From positions 42,419 through 106,418 of the forward strand of contig CAYFIR010000011.1 in assembly GCA_964343195.1 (NCBI GenBank): a stretch of 64,000 nt of DNA, read 5' to 3'. This document shows, one piece after another, positions 16,890-25,609 of the stretch (position 1 is the stretch's first letter; every line of letters starts with the position of its first letter). Position numbers and translations under genes: made by a program. The stretch comes from CAYVAP01 sp964343195. GTDB taxonomy: Bacteria; Bacteroidota; Bacteroidia; J057. The notes below the pieces were generated by a model. That model was not told where the DNA came from and did not search any database. It saw only the letters and a program-made list of their open reading frames with translations.

Positions 16890-17894
16890 CAACTCCAGCG
16901 CCCGCTCCAGGATGGTATCGATGCCATTGGCCTCGTCTTCTGGCGTTATCCAAACTACCTCGTCCGGAGGGATGCCATCCTCAACATTGAAGCCATCGGG
17001 GGCAAAAAGCTGCGTTGCAGAAACGCGGATGATCCAGCCATTGGCGAGCTCTGTGTCAGCAGGAGCACCACCTCCGCCACCAGTGGTATCGCCCATTACG
17101 GTTACGTTGGGCAGCTCTCTCATCATCTGGGTGAAGAATGTCGAGGCGCTGTAGCTGCTGCGATTGGTGAGCAATACCACCGGCTTGGTAAAGGTGGTAT
17201 CGTCTTCGGGAGGATAAATGTATTCGTCCTCAAATCCGGAAAAATCTCCATGACCGGGACCACTTTTGTACCTCGTTCTGCCATAGAGAATCGTATCGGA
17301 CGAGAATCTGGGAGCCATGTTCCACGCATTCAGCAGAGAGCCTCCGCCATTGTTGCGAATGTCGAGTATCAGGCCCTTGTGACCGGCAAATTTTTCTATG
17401 ACATAGTTCAGGTCGCTACCTGATATGCCGCTGCTAAAGCTGCTATAGCGCACATACCCAACATCCCCGAAGTCATATATGGCAAATGGCCCTGCGTACT
17501 GCTGTTGTTCCCGGAAGTAATTTCGCTCCAGGATATCTGCATTGAAATTCGGGGGAGAATTCAGGTACCAGGTCCAGTTTCGGGAGACGTTAAAGCTGGA
17601 GCGCAGGTTGACGTGCCCATCGCGTAATTCGTAAAGCATGGCCCCAATCACGTTAAAGAGCGAGTCATCGCTGATGCTATCGTTGACCAAAGGCTCATAC
17701 CGGGAGCGGACTTCGTCCCAGTCGATGCCTTTGTATTCGAAGAAGCTGTACTCGCGGTCCGCAAAGCGCCAGGCTTCATCAAAAATGGCTGTTTGGCTGG
17801 TTCCGCTATCGGGCGGAATGAAAAGGGCTTCACAACTGGCGAGCAAAAGAGCAACAAACGGGAGGGATATAAATAGTCTTTTCATTGATTTCAT
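16878..17894 (-). CDS. S41-family peptidase (tail-specific protease-like lipoprotein)
   Basis: 338 aa; a second ATG at 17885 is equally good. The signal peptide ends in a lipobox (LLLASC21). The catalytic core shows LRDGHVNL (H94), GLILDIRNNGGGS and LLTNRSSYSAST with the likely nucleophile S249, then VTVMGDTTGGGGG. No PDZ domain is visible between the N-terminal helical part and the core, so it is the short S41 form. It probably degrades or processes periplasmic peptides or proteins at the outer membrane. The general-base Lys of classical Ctp proteases was not located with confidence. Confidence 0.85.
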   Translation of the reverse strand: MKSMKRLFISLPFVALLLASCEALFIPPDSGTSQTAIFDEAWRFADREYSFFEYKGIDWDEVRSRYEPLVNDSISDDSLFNVIGAMLYELRDGHVNLRSSFNVSRNWTWYLNSPPNFNADILERNYFREQQQYAGPFAIYDFGDVGYVRYSSFSSGISGSDLNYVIEKFAGHKGLILDIRNNGGGSLLNAWNMAPRFSSDTILYGRTRYKSGPGHGDFSGFEDEYIYPPEDDTTFTKPVVLLTNRSSYSASTFFTQMMRELPNVTVMGDTTGGGGGAPADTELANGWIIRVSATQLFAPDGFNVEDGIPPDEVVWITPEDEANGIDTILERALELLRQ

Positions 17895-17960
17895 TTTTCA
17901 TGGATCATGGTTCAATAATCATTGGAGAGCGCATGGTTGTGCCTGTTCAGTGATCTCTGG

Positions 17961-18782
17961 TCAATGAACACCGTCTATGTCTCCCTTTCGGATGAGCACC
18001 ACAAAACGCAGGCTATGGGTCGCCCATCGAAGGCGCTGAAGTCCAGCGTCCTGGCCTTCATTCATCCCATAGAAATCCCACACATACCCTACCTGGAAGA
18101 GGTTGGGATTGCCGTAGCCTCGCGGGCGGGTCAGGGTGATCTCGGTCTTGATACGGGTGAAGCCTCCAATCGGGCGGAAATAATGCGCTGGCGCTTCAAA
18201 ACCCGGTAGCGCATACGCCGGTAGCCTTCCCACATAAGAGAACAGCGGCATGTGGATGCGAGCTGCGATGGTGGATTGCCCCTTGATCAGGGGAATTTTG
18301 GCCTCGCGTGCGACCTGAGCCAGCGGACCTACATAACCAGTCCATTCCATGTGGACGAGGCTGTTGCCGAGCCCCGAGTGAAATCGACCATTGTAAAATC
18401 CTCCTGCCTGAAGCCCAAGGTGCCAGCGCCATGGGCTTGAACCCAGGTCAATTCGCTGGAGATAGCGGTAGCTTCCTTCGATCAGGCCGCCCGTCAGGAA
18501 ATTCTCGATGCTGAGGGGAGCGGCACCGATTCCCGTCGCCAACACTTCATATTCGTGCCAGGCTCTGGGACGCACCCAGCGATCTCCGAGGCCCAGGTCA
18601 ATGCCCGCTCCGTAATATGAGCGTTCGGCCATGCGTTGGTCATAGGTTCTGTTGAAATTAAAGCCATAGGAAATGGTTGCATGATTGATCCAGGCGGGCT
18701 TTACTCCAGTGGTGTCCTGTGCACTGGAAGTCTGGTAAAGCACGAGAGCCAAAAGGAAAAACATGAATAGTAGTTGCCTCAT
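17961..18782 (-). CDS. Predicted outer-membrane beta-barrel protein, unknown
   Basis: 273 aa with a signal peptide ending at SSAQ. The mature part alternates polar and hydrophobic residues with many Gly, Tyr and Trp (ATISYGFNFNRTYDQ, WHLGLQAGGFYNG, FQVGYVWDFYGMN), as in small barrels. No Pfam-level family is recognised. It is 66 bp upstream of the S41 gene on the same strand, so the two may be co-expressed. Confidence 0.6.
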   Translation of the reverse strand: MRQLLFMFFLLALVLYQTSSAQDTTGVKPAWINHATISYGFNFNRTYDQRMAERSYYGAGIDLGLGDRWVRPRAWHEYEVLATGIGAAPLSIENFLTGGLIEGSYRYLQRIDLGSSPWRWHLGLQAGGFYNGRFHSGLGNSLVHMEWTGYVGPLAQVAREAKIPLIKGQSTIAARIHMPLFSYVGRLPAYALPGFEAPAHYFRPIGGFTRIKTEITLTRPRGYGNPNLFQVGYVWDFYGMNEGQDAGLQRLRWATHSLRFVVLIRKGDIDGVH

Positions 18783-18924
18783 GTTGTAAAATTGGGTTTT
18801 GATGGATATCGTACCGTTAGATGGTACCTTGTATTTAGTCGTAAAGTAGGCGAATTTCTTACCGTTAACCCTACACGATTGGCAACTCCAGCCACTCGAA
18901 TCCTCATTGATACCTGGAAAATAG

Positions 18925-20163
18925 ATGCAGATGACTGATCCTGGATTTGTAAGGCAAAGATCATACAGGTTTTATAAAGGAGACGCCCCTTACTTTCCCC
19001 ATGGGGTAAACCTATGGTATGGCATGAACCTGGGAGCAACTCCTGAAGGACAAATTCGCCTGGTTCGTGAACTGGACAGGTTATCGGCCATAGGCATCAA
19101 CAACCTGCGCATAATGGGAGCCTTCGAAGGGCCAGACGTTGCTCCCTGGAGGGCAATTCCTTCGTCACAGCCGGAACCTGGAGAGTTTTCTGAGGAGATA
19201 ATGAAAGGACTCGATTTTCTGCTCAAGGAAATGGCGGATCGGCAGATGACAGCAGTGATTTGCCTGGGTAATTTCTGGCACTGGAGTGGGGGATTTGCCC
19301 AATACGTTTCCTGGGTAACGGGAACCCCGATACCCTATCCGCCACCCGCAGAAAGGGGTAACTGGCTCCGCTTCATGCGGTATTCGGCTCAGTTTTTTGA
19401 GTTGCGAAAAGCCTTGGAACTGTATCAGCAAAGCTCAGAGCAACTGCTCCGGCGAATCAACACCTTTACGGGTAAAGCCTACCGGGATGACCCCACCATC
19501 ATGGCCTGGCAACTCGCCAATGAACCGCGTGGGTTAAACCATCGCAAGGCTTACCTGGATTGGATTCGGGAATCTGCTCTCATGTTCAGGTCATTGGCTC
19601 CGCATCAGATGGTATCTATCGGCAGCGAAGGGAAAACCCCGACTCGCCTGGCAGGGACTTATTTCCCGGTTGCCCATGAAATTCCCGAAATTGATTACCT
19701 CACCTGTCATATTTGGCCTGAAAACTGGGACTGGTATGACCCACAGAAGCCAGAGGCGACCTTTTCTGCTGCGATGGAAAAAGCCAGAAAGTACCTCGAC
19801 TACCATCAGCGAATAGCCCGAAAGATTGGCAAACCCCTGGTCCTGGAAGAATTCGGGTTAGCACGGGACCTGCGCCACTTTATGCCGCTGGCCCCGACTT
19901 CTTATCGCGATCAGTTTTTTCAACAAATGATCTCGCTTACAGAGAGGTCAATTGAAGCGGGCGAACCATTGACTGGATTAGCCTACTGGGCCTGGGGAGG
20001 AGATGGAAGGCCTGGGGAAGCAGGCGGATTCTGGCGACTCGGGGACGACTTCCTGGGGGACCCACCCCATGAGCCGCAAGGCTGGTATTCGATCTACGAA
20101 AGTGACCGTAGTACCCTGGAATTGATCGCCCAGGTGAGGCTGGGAAAAGGAAACCTGGAGTAG
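18925..20163 (+). CDS. GH5-family glycoside hydrolase, mannan endo-1,4-beta-mannosidase-like
   Basis: 412 aa. (Beta/alpha)8 enzyme with PHGVNLWYGMNLG and NNLRIMGAF near the N-terminus, the acid/base in IMAWQLANEPRG (E200), CHIWPENWDW, and the nucleophile in KPLVLEEFG (E309). The order and the WQLANEPRG form fit subfamily 7 mannanases. The codon immediately before the ATG is an in-frame TAG, so no signal peptide can lie upstream and none is present; the enzyme seems cytoplasmic, unlike most endo-mannanases. It may act on imported manno-oligosaccharides. No PUL genes are adjacent. Confidence 0.85.
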   Translation: MQMTDPGFVRQRSYRFYKGDAPYFPHGVNLWYGMNLGATPEGQIRLVRELDRLSAIGINNLRIMGAFEGPDVAPWRAIPSSQPEPGEFSEEIMKGLDFLLKEMADRQMTAVICLGNFWHWSGGFAQYVSWVTGTPIPYPPPAERGNWLRFMRYSAQFFELRKALELYQQSSEQLLRRINTFTGKAYRDDPTIMAWQLANEPRGLNHRKAYLDWIRESALMFRSLAPHQMVSIGSEGKTPTRLAGTYFPVAHEIPEIDYLTCHIWPENWDWYDPQKPEATFSAAMEKARKYLDYHQRIARKIGKPLVLEEFGLARDLRHFMPLAPTSYRDQFFQQMISLTERSIEAGEPLTGLAYWAWGGDGRPGEAGGFWRLGDDFLGDPPHEPQGWYSIYESDRSTLELIAQVRLGKGNLE

Positions 20164-20214
20164 GAAATTGGGGATCAGAAAGGAAGGGGAATAGTCCCAC
20201 GCGGATTGCATCCG

Positions 20215-20763
20215 TTACCTCTTGCGAGAGATGTAGAGGGTGCGTTGCTGATCTCCTGAGGCTCTTCTGAAAATCAGTTGGTTAGAATTGACAATGGTCA
20301 GGAAACAGTTTGCATTGAAATTGCCGACATCAAACACAAATCTGACCTCAGGACTGATCAGATCCCAGCCCAATGGAGCTCGTAGGTAAGCAAACAGGGT
20401 ATCTGATCCGCTGGAAGCGTCATAGACAAAGAGCTGTTCAATATTGATGGGGACAGGCATGCTGTCAATGGTCACCCAGGTATTAACGATGGCCGGATCA
20501 TCCGCATTCAGTTCCAGCCGAGCTGCCTCAAATTCCGGGATGCTCCACTTTCCGACATTTACCAGCATAGTATCTCTCCTTATGAGCTGCTCCCGAAAAA
20601 TCAGGCTGTCCAGGCGGGGAATCACATACATCGAATCAATATTCCATTCTCCGGGGAGTACCCGTTCGACGCGATTAAGCGCAGCAATTTCCTGGCGATC
20701 ACAGGCTGCTGTCCACAATAAAATGACCGAAATGACAGTCAATAGGGTGATATTCTTTTTCAT
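20215..20763 (-). CDS. Small lipoprotein, unknown function
   Basis: 182 aa. The signal peptide ends in LLWTAAC, a lipobox. The mature protein reads VLPGEWNIDSMYV...VNVGKWSIPEFEAARL and ends with FRRASGDQQRTLYISRK. The early GEWNI pattern is like lipocalin-like Bacteroidota lipoproteins that begin with a GxW motif, so an 8-stranded barrel is possible. It ends convergently with the GH5 gene. Assignment is weak. Confidence 0.6.
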   Translation of the reverse strand: MKKNITLLTVISVILLWTAACDRQEIAALNRVERVLPGEWNIDSMYVIPRLDSLIFREQLIRRDTMLVNVGKWSIPEFEAARLELNADDPAIVNTWVTIDSMPVPINIEQLFVYDASSGSDTLFAYLRAPLGWDLISPEVRFVFDVGNFNANCFLTIVNSNQLIFRRASGDQQRTLYISRKR

Positions 20764-20918
20764 GGTGAAAGGTAATTTGGGAGGTGAAAAGATAGCGGAG
20801 GAGGATAATCCTTTTAAACCCGTGAGGAATATGCCGTGTCTGTTGGTTGATTTTCAGCCAGGCTGAGGTAAAAAATCAAATATTAGCTTTAGTTTTATTC
20901 GGCAAAACCCTGATAATC

Positions 20919-20948
20919 ATTGAACCACGTTCAAAAACGCTATATTTG
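20919..20948 (+). promoter_or_regulatory. ftsY promoter (ATTG - 18 nt - TATATTTG)
   Basis: TATATTTG at 20941-20948 is an exact match to TAnnTTTG. An ATTG at 20919-20922 stands 18 nt upstream as the -33 element. The ftsY ATG is 31 nt downstream. Confidence 0.6.
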
Positions 20949-20979
20949 CCATTCATATATTCCAAGGTAACACACGACT

Positions 20980-21954
20980 ATGCGGAATTTTTTCAAGCGG
21001 AAGGAGAATAAGGAAAAACTGAACCAGGGACTGGAGAAGACCAAACAGGGCTTTTTTGCGCGATTGGGTAAAGCCATTGCCGGAAAGACCAAGGTTGACG
21101 ACGAGGTGCTGGATGAACTGGAAGAAGTACTGGTGGCCAGTGATGTTGGAGTCAAAACCACCATCAAGATTATCGAACGGATTGAAGAGAGGGTTGCCAA
21201 GGAAAAATATACCAGCGCTACAGAGCTGGATTTTTTGTTGAGAAACGAAATTGAGCAATTAATCCTGGAGAGCCATCCGGACGAAAGGGACTATTTCGAA
21301 GTGCCTGAGATAGAAGTGGAGGGTAAGAAAAAGCCTTACGTCCTCATGGTCGTAGGCGTGAATGGCGTCGGAAAAACCACTACCATCGGGAAACTTGCCT
21401 ACCGCTACCAGCAACAGGGCCTGAAAGTCCTGATGGGGGCTGGCGATACTTTTCGTGCCGCTGCCGTTGACCAACTCAGGCTCTGGTCAGAACGTGTTGG
21501 CTGCGACTTTTTCTCCAAGGGAATGCATACCGACCCGGCAGCAGTAGCCTATGAGACCGTCCAAAAAGGCGTCAATGAGGGCTACGATGTCGTGATTGTC
21601 GATACCGCTGGCCGTCTGCAAACCAAGAAAAACCTGATGGCCGAGCTGGGTAAAATCAAGCGCAGCATGGGGAAAGTCCTCGATGGCTCTCCCCACGACG
21701 TACTGCTAGTCCTCGATGCCTCTACGGGTCAAAATGCGATCAGCCAGGCTACGGCCTTTACCGAAGCCACAGAGGTAACTTCTCTGGCCCTGACCAAACT
21801 TGACGGAACTGCAAAAGGCGGTGTGGTGATTGGGGTTTCCGACCAGTTTCGCATCCCCGTTAAGTATATCGGGGTAGGGGAGGGGATCGACGATTTGCAG
21901 GTCTTCAACCCTCGTGAATTCATTGACTCTATGTTCCAGCGAGTCACAGGATAA
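20980..21954 (+). CDS. ftsY: Signal recognition particle receptor FtsY
   Basis: 324 aa. An N-terminal basic amphipathic lead (MRNFFKRKENKEKL) is followed by the N-domain (LDELEEVLVASDVGV) and the NG GTPase: P-loop GVNGVGKTT (126-134), DTFRAAAVDQL, VDTAGRLQTKKNLMAEL, TKLDGTAKGG and the GVGEGIDDLQVFNP end. FtsY is the membrane docking partner of Ffh/4.5S RNA for co-translational insertion. The acidic A domain found in E. coli is absent, as is usual in Bacteroidota. It has its own promoter and a terminator that overlaps the end of the next (convergent) gene. Confidence 0.97.
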   Translation: MRNFFKRKENKEKLNQGLEKTKQGFFARLGKAIAGKTKVDDEVLDELEEVLVASDVGVKTTIKIIERIEERVAKEKYTSATELDFLLRNEIEQLILESHPDERDYFEVPEIEVEGKKKPYVLMVVGVNGVGKTTTIGKLAYRYQQQGLKVLMGAGDTFRAAAVDQLRLWSERVGCDFFSKGMHTDPAAVAYETVQKGVNEGYDVVIVDTAGRLQTKKNLMAELGKIKRSMGKVLDGSPHDVLLVLDASTGQNAISQATAFTEATEVTSLALTKLDGTAKGGVVIGVSDQFRIPVKYIGVGEGIDDLQVFNPREFIDSMFQRVTG

Positions 21955-21988
21955 TCCCATTTTTTCCCGCTTTCCGGAGAAATATAGA

Positions 21989-22024
21989 AGCCCGACTCAG
22001 TTAATCTCTGGGTTGGGCTTTATC
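21989..22024 (+). terminator. Terminator after ftsY, overlapping the convergent gene end
   Basis: A 12-bp stem AGCCCGACTCAG (21989-22000) / CTGGGTTGGGCT (22008-22019), with two G-T pairs, encloses a 7-nt loop and is followed by TTATC. The minus-strand gene's stop (21997-21999) lies inside the stem. Confidence 0.7.
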
Positions 22025-22401
22025 GGTTCCTGCCTGGTGAAGAAAAATGTAGTTATCTGCTCATCAGTATTGGCGGTACCCACCAGTGCCCACCCATTTT
22101 GGGCAAAGAAATTCAATGCGAGGACCTGCGAAGGAAAGAAAACGGGCTCTCCCTCGGCATCGCAAAGGGCATTACATTTTACACTGGACCCCAATTGTAT
22201 TCCGTAAGTACAGGGCTGCCCGTACTCGACACGGACCTGAAATTCTCCATCCTGAAACATGCGAAAGGGAATCCGTACCTCAATGATGGGACCCTGGATC
22301 TCCTGGAAAGGAGTGCCGTTAACGTAGAGTTCCTCCGGGTTTTGGGCAAAGGTGACCTGAATTGAACCAAGGATAATGGCAAAAAACAGCAATCGTTTCA
22401 T
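21997..22401 (-). CDS. Small secreted protein, unknown
   Basis: 134 aa with a signal peptide ending at QVTFAQ. The mature part starts NPEELYVNGTPF and contains CTYGIQLGSSVKCNALC, three Cys that could form a disulfide, then LNFFAQNGWALVG. The final NGWALVGT resembles small Bacteroidota proteins in which a helix is followed by an antiparallel sheet. No named family is assigned. Convergent with ftsY. Confidence 0.6.
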   Translation of the reverse strand: MKRLLFFAIILGSIQVTFAQNPEELYVNGTPFQEIQGPIIEVRIPFRMFQDGEFQVRVEYGQPCTYGIQLGSSVKCNALCDAEGEPVFFPSQVLALNFFAQNGWALVGTANTDEQITTFFFTRQEPIKPNPEIN

Positions 22402-22547
22402 AGTCGTGTGGATTGGTTAATTCGCATGAGATGCTAATGCGTCTTCAAACCCCGAATGATGGGGCGCTGCATCAATTTACTTCCTGAAGTATCAGGAATA
22501 TACTTCAAAGCCTCTGTTTGTGAAAGGGAGTAATCTGGTACCTTCTC

Positions 22548-23135
22548 TCACCTGTGGCTGTCTGGGTATTCCATGTATTTGCCCGTAGCTACTGACACTT
22601 CCTCGCCGTGTAGTTTCCCGACAATATGCAGCGAAAGGTCAATTCCGGCCGCGACTCCCGCAGCAGTGTACAGATTCTGAGTCCCAACAAAGCGCTCATA
22701 TGGCTTTGGGTCCCCATCCGGGACGAGGGTTGCCAGTTCTGCATAAGCTGACTGATGCGTACAGTAGGGCCTACCCTTCAGGATGCCCAAATGTGCCAGT
22801 ATCCGAGCTCCTGTACAAACACTGAGGGTCATATCTGCCTGGCTGTGAGTGGCTTCAATCCAATTCATCAGCCGTGGTTGCCCGATGACTTTATGGCTGC
22901 CATCACCACCCGGGATGATGAGAATGTCAGGTACAGGGGCATCCTCAATGGAGTAGTCAGCCTGTACCCTCAGGCCATTTATGGATTTGATGGGGCCAGC
23001 CTCTATCCCAACCGTGAAGACATCGAAGTATTGGTAGCCATGAATCTGATCTGCTACACTGAAAACTTCGTATGGGCCGGCAAAGTCGAGTACTTCGATG
23101 TCCTCAAAAAGAAGTATGGCAGTTTTTCTTCGCAT
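22548..23135 (-). CDS. DJ-1/PfpI family protein
   Basis: 195 aa, cytoplasmic. AILLFEDIEVLDFAGPYEVF, DILIIPGGDG and the nucleophile elbow SVCTGARILA (C107) define the DJ-1/PfpI fold. D17 in the FAGPYEV block and the overall form are close to isonitrile hydratase-type members and to the N-terminal domain of GlxA-type (FtrA-like) regulators. There is no AraC DNA-binding tail. The reaction is unknown. It is divergent from accC. Confidence 0.85.
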   Translation of the reverse strand: MRRKTAILLFEDIEVLDFAGPYEVFSVADQIHGYQYFDVFTVGIEAGPIKSINGLRVQADYSIEDAPVPDILIIPGGDGSHKVIGQPRLMNWIEATHSQADMTLSVCTGARILAHLGILKGRPYCTHQSAYAELATLVPDGDPKPYERFVGTQNLYTAAGVAAGIDLSLHIVGKLHGEEVSVATGKYMEYPDSHR

Positions 23136-23247
23136 ACGCCCTAAGGTAAATGTCTCTGGCAGAATTTCCCAAAAGTGCTATCTTAGCTTAAAAGGATCGG
23201 TCCATGCCAACAGGAACACATGGCATGGATCAATTAAACACACACAC

Positions 23248-24747
23248 ATGACTTCTATTAAACGACTCCTGGTAGCGAACCGGGGAGAAATTGCCCTTCG
23301 CATCATGCGCACCGCGCGTGAAATGGGCATTACTACCCTGGCAGTCTATTCAGATGCGGACCGCGACGCTCCACATGTACGCTACGCAGATGAGGCCTAT
23401 CGATTGGGCCCACCGCCCTCCAAGGATTCCTATCTGAAGGGAGATGACATCATCGAGCTGTGTCAAAAGCACTCAGTAGATGCCATTCACCCTGGGTATG
23501 GCTTCCTCTCCGAAAATGCAGATTTTGCCCGAAAAGTCCGGGATGCAGGGATTATCCTGATCGGCCCTCCGGCAGAAGCCATGGCAACGATGGGAGACAA
23601 GCTCTCCGCCAAGCAGGCTGTCAAGGAATTTAACGTCCCGCTGGTGCCTGGCCTGGATGAAGCCGTAGAGGATGTTGCGGCTGCCAAGACCGTGGCTCAG
23701 AAAATCGGGTTCCCCGTTCTGGTCAAAGCTTCAGCAGGTGGTGGAGGTAAGGGGATGCGCATTGTCGAGCGCCTGGAGGATTTTGAAGAACAAATGGAAC
23801 GGGCTGTATCTGAGGCTTTGAGTGCTTTTGGGAACGGGGCCGTTTTCGTTGAGAAATTCGTCACCAAGCCGCGGCACGTAGAGATCCAGGTGATGGCCGA
23901 TACTCATGGAAATGCTGTTTACCTCTTCGAGCGTGAATGTTCCATTCAGCGACGGAACCAGAAGGTCATCGAAGAAGCTCCATCGGCGGTTTTATCCCCG
24001 GAGCTACGCAAGGAAATGGGGGAAGCCGCTGTCAACGTTTGTAAAGCCTGCAACTATGTAAATGCCGGTACAGTGGAATTCCTGCTTGATGCGGAGCATA
24101 ACTTTTACTTCCTGGAGATGAATACCCGGTTGCAGGTGGAGCACCCTGTTACCGAAATGATCACGGGGGTAGATCTGGTGCGTGAGCAGATTCGTGTGGC
24201 CGAAGGACATCCACTGAGCTTCAGCCAGGAAGACCTGAAAATAAATGGCCACAGCGTTGAAGTGCGGGTTTATGCCGAGGATCCCATGAATAATTTCCTC
24301 CCGGACATTGGGAAACTGCACATTTATCAGCCCCCCAAAGGGGCAGGAGTACGGGTAGACGATGGGTTTGAAGAAGGCATGGACATTCCGATCTACTACG
24401 ATCCGATGATCGCAAAACTGATCGTACATGCAGAGGACCGTCAGGCCGCCATTGGTAAGATGATCCGGGCCATTGACGAATACAAAATCGTCGGGATACA
24501 GACCACACTGGGATTTTGTCGCTTTGTCATGGAGCACGAGGCGTTTACCTCGGGTAACTTTGATACCAAGTTTGTGAATCAGCATTTTGATCCAGCCTAC
24601 CTGGAGCAGTCTCTGACGGAGGAAGAAGCAGCATTGGCTAGTGTGGTGGCTGAAGGGATCCTTATGAGTTCACAGGCAGTTGAGGTCGAGGAGGCTCATC
24701 CTCACACCGATATGTCAGCCTGGCGTTTGAACCGCCGGCGGTATTGA
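23248..24747 (+). CDS. accC: Biotin carboxylase subunit (acetyl-CoA/propionyl-CoA carboxylase)
   Basis: 499 aa from the ATG at 23248; the open frame reaches back to 23098, but homologues begin MTSIKRLLVANRGEIALRI as here. It carries the biotin carboxylase N-domain (DAIHPGYGFLSENADFA), the ATP-grasp Gly-rich loop KASAGGGGKGMRI, and the active-site block FLEMNTRLQVEHPVTEMITG. A ~45-residue tail after the C-domain ends in SAWRLNRRRY, longer than the E. coli AccC (~450 aa). No biotin carrier gene is adjacent, so the partner (AccB or a carboxyltransferase) is elsewhere. It carboxylates biotin with bicarbonate and ATP for fatty-acid or propionate metabolism. Confidence 0.93.
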   Translation: MTSIKRLLVANRGEIALRIMRTAREMGITTLAVYSDADRDAPHVRYADEAYRLGPPPSKDSYLKGDDIIELCQKHSVDAIHPGYGFLSENADFARKVRDAGIILIGPPAEAMATMGDKLSAKQAVKEFNVPLVPGLDEAVEDVAAAKTVAQKIGFPVLVKASAGGGGKGMRIVERLEDFEEQMERAVSEALSAFGNGAVFVEKFVTKPRHVEIQVMADTHGNAVYLFERECSIQRRNQKVIEEAPSAVLSPELRKEMGEAAVNVCKACNYVNAGTVEFLLDAEHNFYFLEMNTRLQVEHPVTEMITGVDLVREQIRVAEGHPLSFSQEDLKINGHSVEVRVYAEDPMNNFLPDIGKLHIYQPPKGAGVRVDDGFEEGMDIPIYYDPMIAKLIVHAEDRQAAIGKMIRAIDEYKIVGIQTTLGFCRFVMEHEAFTSGNFDTKFVNQHFDPAYLEQSLTEEEAALASVVAEGILMSSQAVEVEEAHPHTDMSAWRLNRRRY

Positions 24748-24767
24748 GGACCTGAATAGAAAAGGAA

Positions 24768-24816
24768 GGGTATAAGGTGTATAGGGGAACCATTGGTTAA
24801 TGTGCACCTTATACCC
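24768..24816. repeat. Palindromic intergenic repeat, copy B
   Basis: Perfect 12-bp arms GGGTATAAGGTG (24768-24779) and CACCTTATACCC (24805-24816) flank a 25-nt loop that starts TATAGGGGAACC. It stands between convergent accC and the HD-domain gene and shares the GGTGTATAGGGGAA word with copy A. Confidence 0.75.
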
Positions 24817-24861
24817 CTTATATACCCTATGGCCCCTTCACGATGGCTCTTTTCTCTCAGC

Positions 24862-25428
24862 TTACCTTTTCACGGTTTTTTCGGCGTCGGGATCAAGTCG
24901 GCGCTCGAGGTTGCTGGCCAATGCGTCAAAATGGGCTTCAAGGGCTTCATTGGTCCCCCTGAGTCCAGCGATCACTTGCCTGGCCCAATCCAGGTATTCC
25001 TTTCTTCGAATGGTGGACCAGTCAGCAGGGGGATGATAAACGAGGTCGCTGAGGTTCGCGCACTTGTCGGCTAGTTTTATCAGCTTGCTCCCTTCCGGTA
25101 AATGAGGTGCGTGTTCAATTTGCAGGCGTTTTCGCTCCGCCTTTGGAAGTGATTTGTCATCTGAAACAGACTCTACCAGGCTTCTTACTTTCTCGCCAAA
25201 CTTCTTATCCAGTTCATGGGCTTTGGTCTCGGTATCTTCTATGGTATCGTGTAAAAGCCCTGCGAGTAAGATGTCCTGATCTCTTACTTCTGCCTTGAAC
25301 CAAAGCAGGTACAATACCTCGATCAGGTGGTTGATGTAAGGGCTTAGGTGCCGGTCTTTCCGTCGGTGATGGCGGTGCTTTTCAGCGGCGAATCGGAGTC
25401 CGCTGATCAATTCTTGGGTCATTTCCAT
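24862..25428 (-). CDS. HD-domain alarmone (ppGpp) hydrolase, MESH1-like
   Basis: 188 aa. The HD core keeps the metal site: H34 (YINHLIEV), H60-D61 (LLHDTIEDT), D121 (LIKLADKCANL). The signature SDDKSLPKAERKRLQIEHAPHL is almost the same as in animal MESH1 and bacterial small alarmone hydrolases, and the ED pair (E64/D65) next to the HD marks the hydrolase type. There is no synthetase or TGS/ACT domain, unlike RelA/SpoT. It would cut the 3'-pyrophosphate of ppGpp, or act on NADPH as reported for MESH1. It stands alone, convergent with accC. Confidence 0.85.
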   Translation of the reverse strand: MEMTQELISGLRFAAEKHRHHRRKDRHLSPYINHLIEVLYLLWFKAEVRDQDILLAGLLHDTIEDTETKAHELDKKFGEKVRSLVESVSDDKSLPKAERKRLQIEHAPHLPEGSKLIKLADKCANLSDLVYHPPADWSTIRRKEYLDWARQVIAGLRGTNEALEAHFDALASNLERRLDPDAEKTVKR

Positions 25429-25590
25429 CTTCTATCTCCTTGAGTTTTTGGAGGAATGTCGTATTTCGCTAATATTGGATTGCCTTACCTATTTTCATGT
25501 GAGGCTATTATGTGACTTTCGCGTTAACGACTAGTCTTTTAATATATTACATCCTGATCGATTTGGCAAAAGTTCTGTCGTTCGGATAAT

Positions 25591-25598
25591 TACATTTG
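25591..25598 (+). promoter_or_regulatory. Candidate -7 box (TACATTTG) of the GTPase unit
   Basis: TACATTTG is an exact TAnnTTTG match, 11 nt before the ATG of the first gene. If used, the transcript would have a 5' leader of only a few bases. A TTTG at 25562 is too far (25 nt) to be an ideal -33 box. Confidence 0.45.
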
Positions 25599-25609
25599 GC
25601 AAGATAGTT

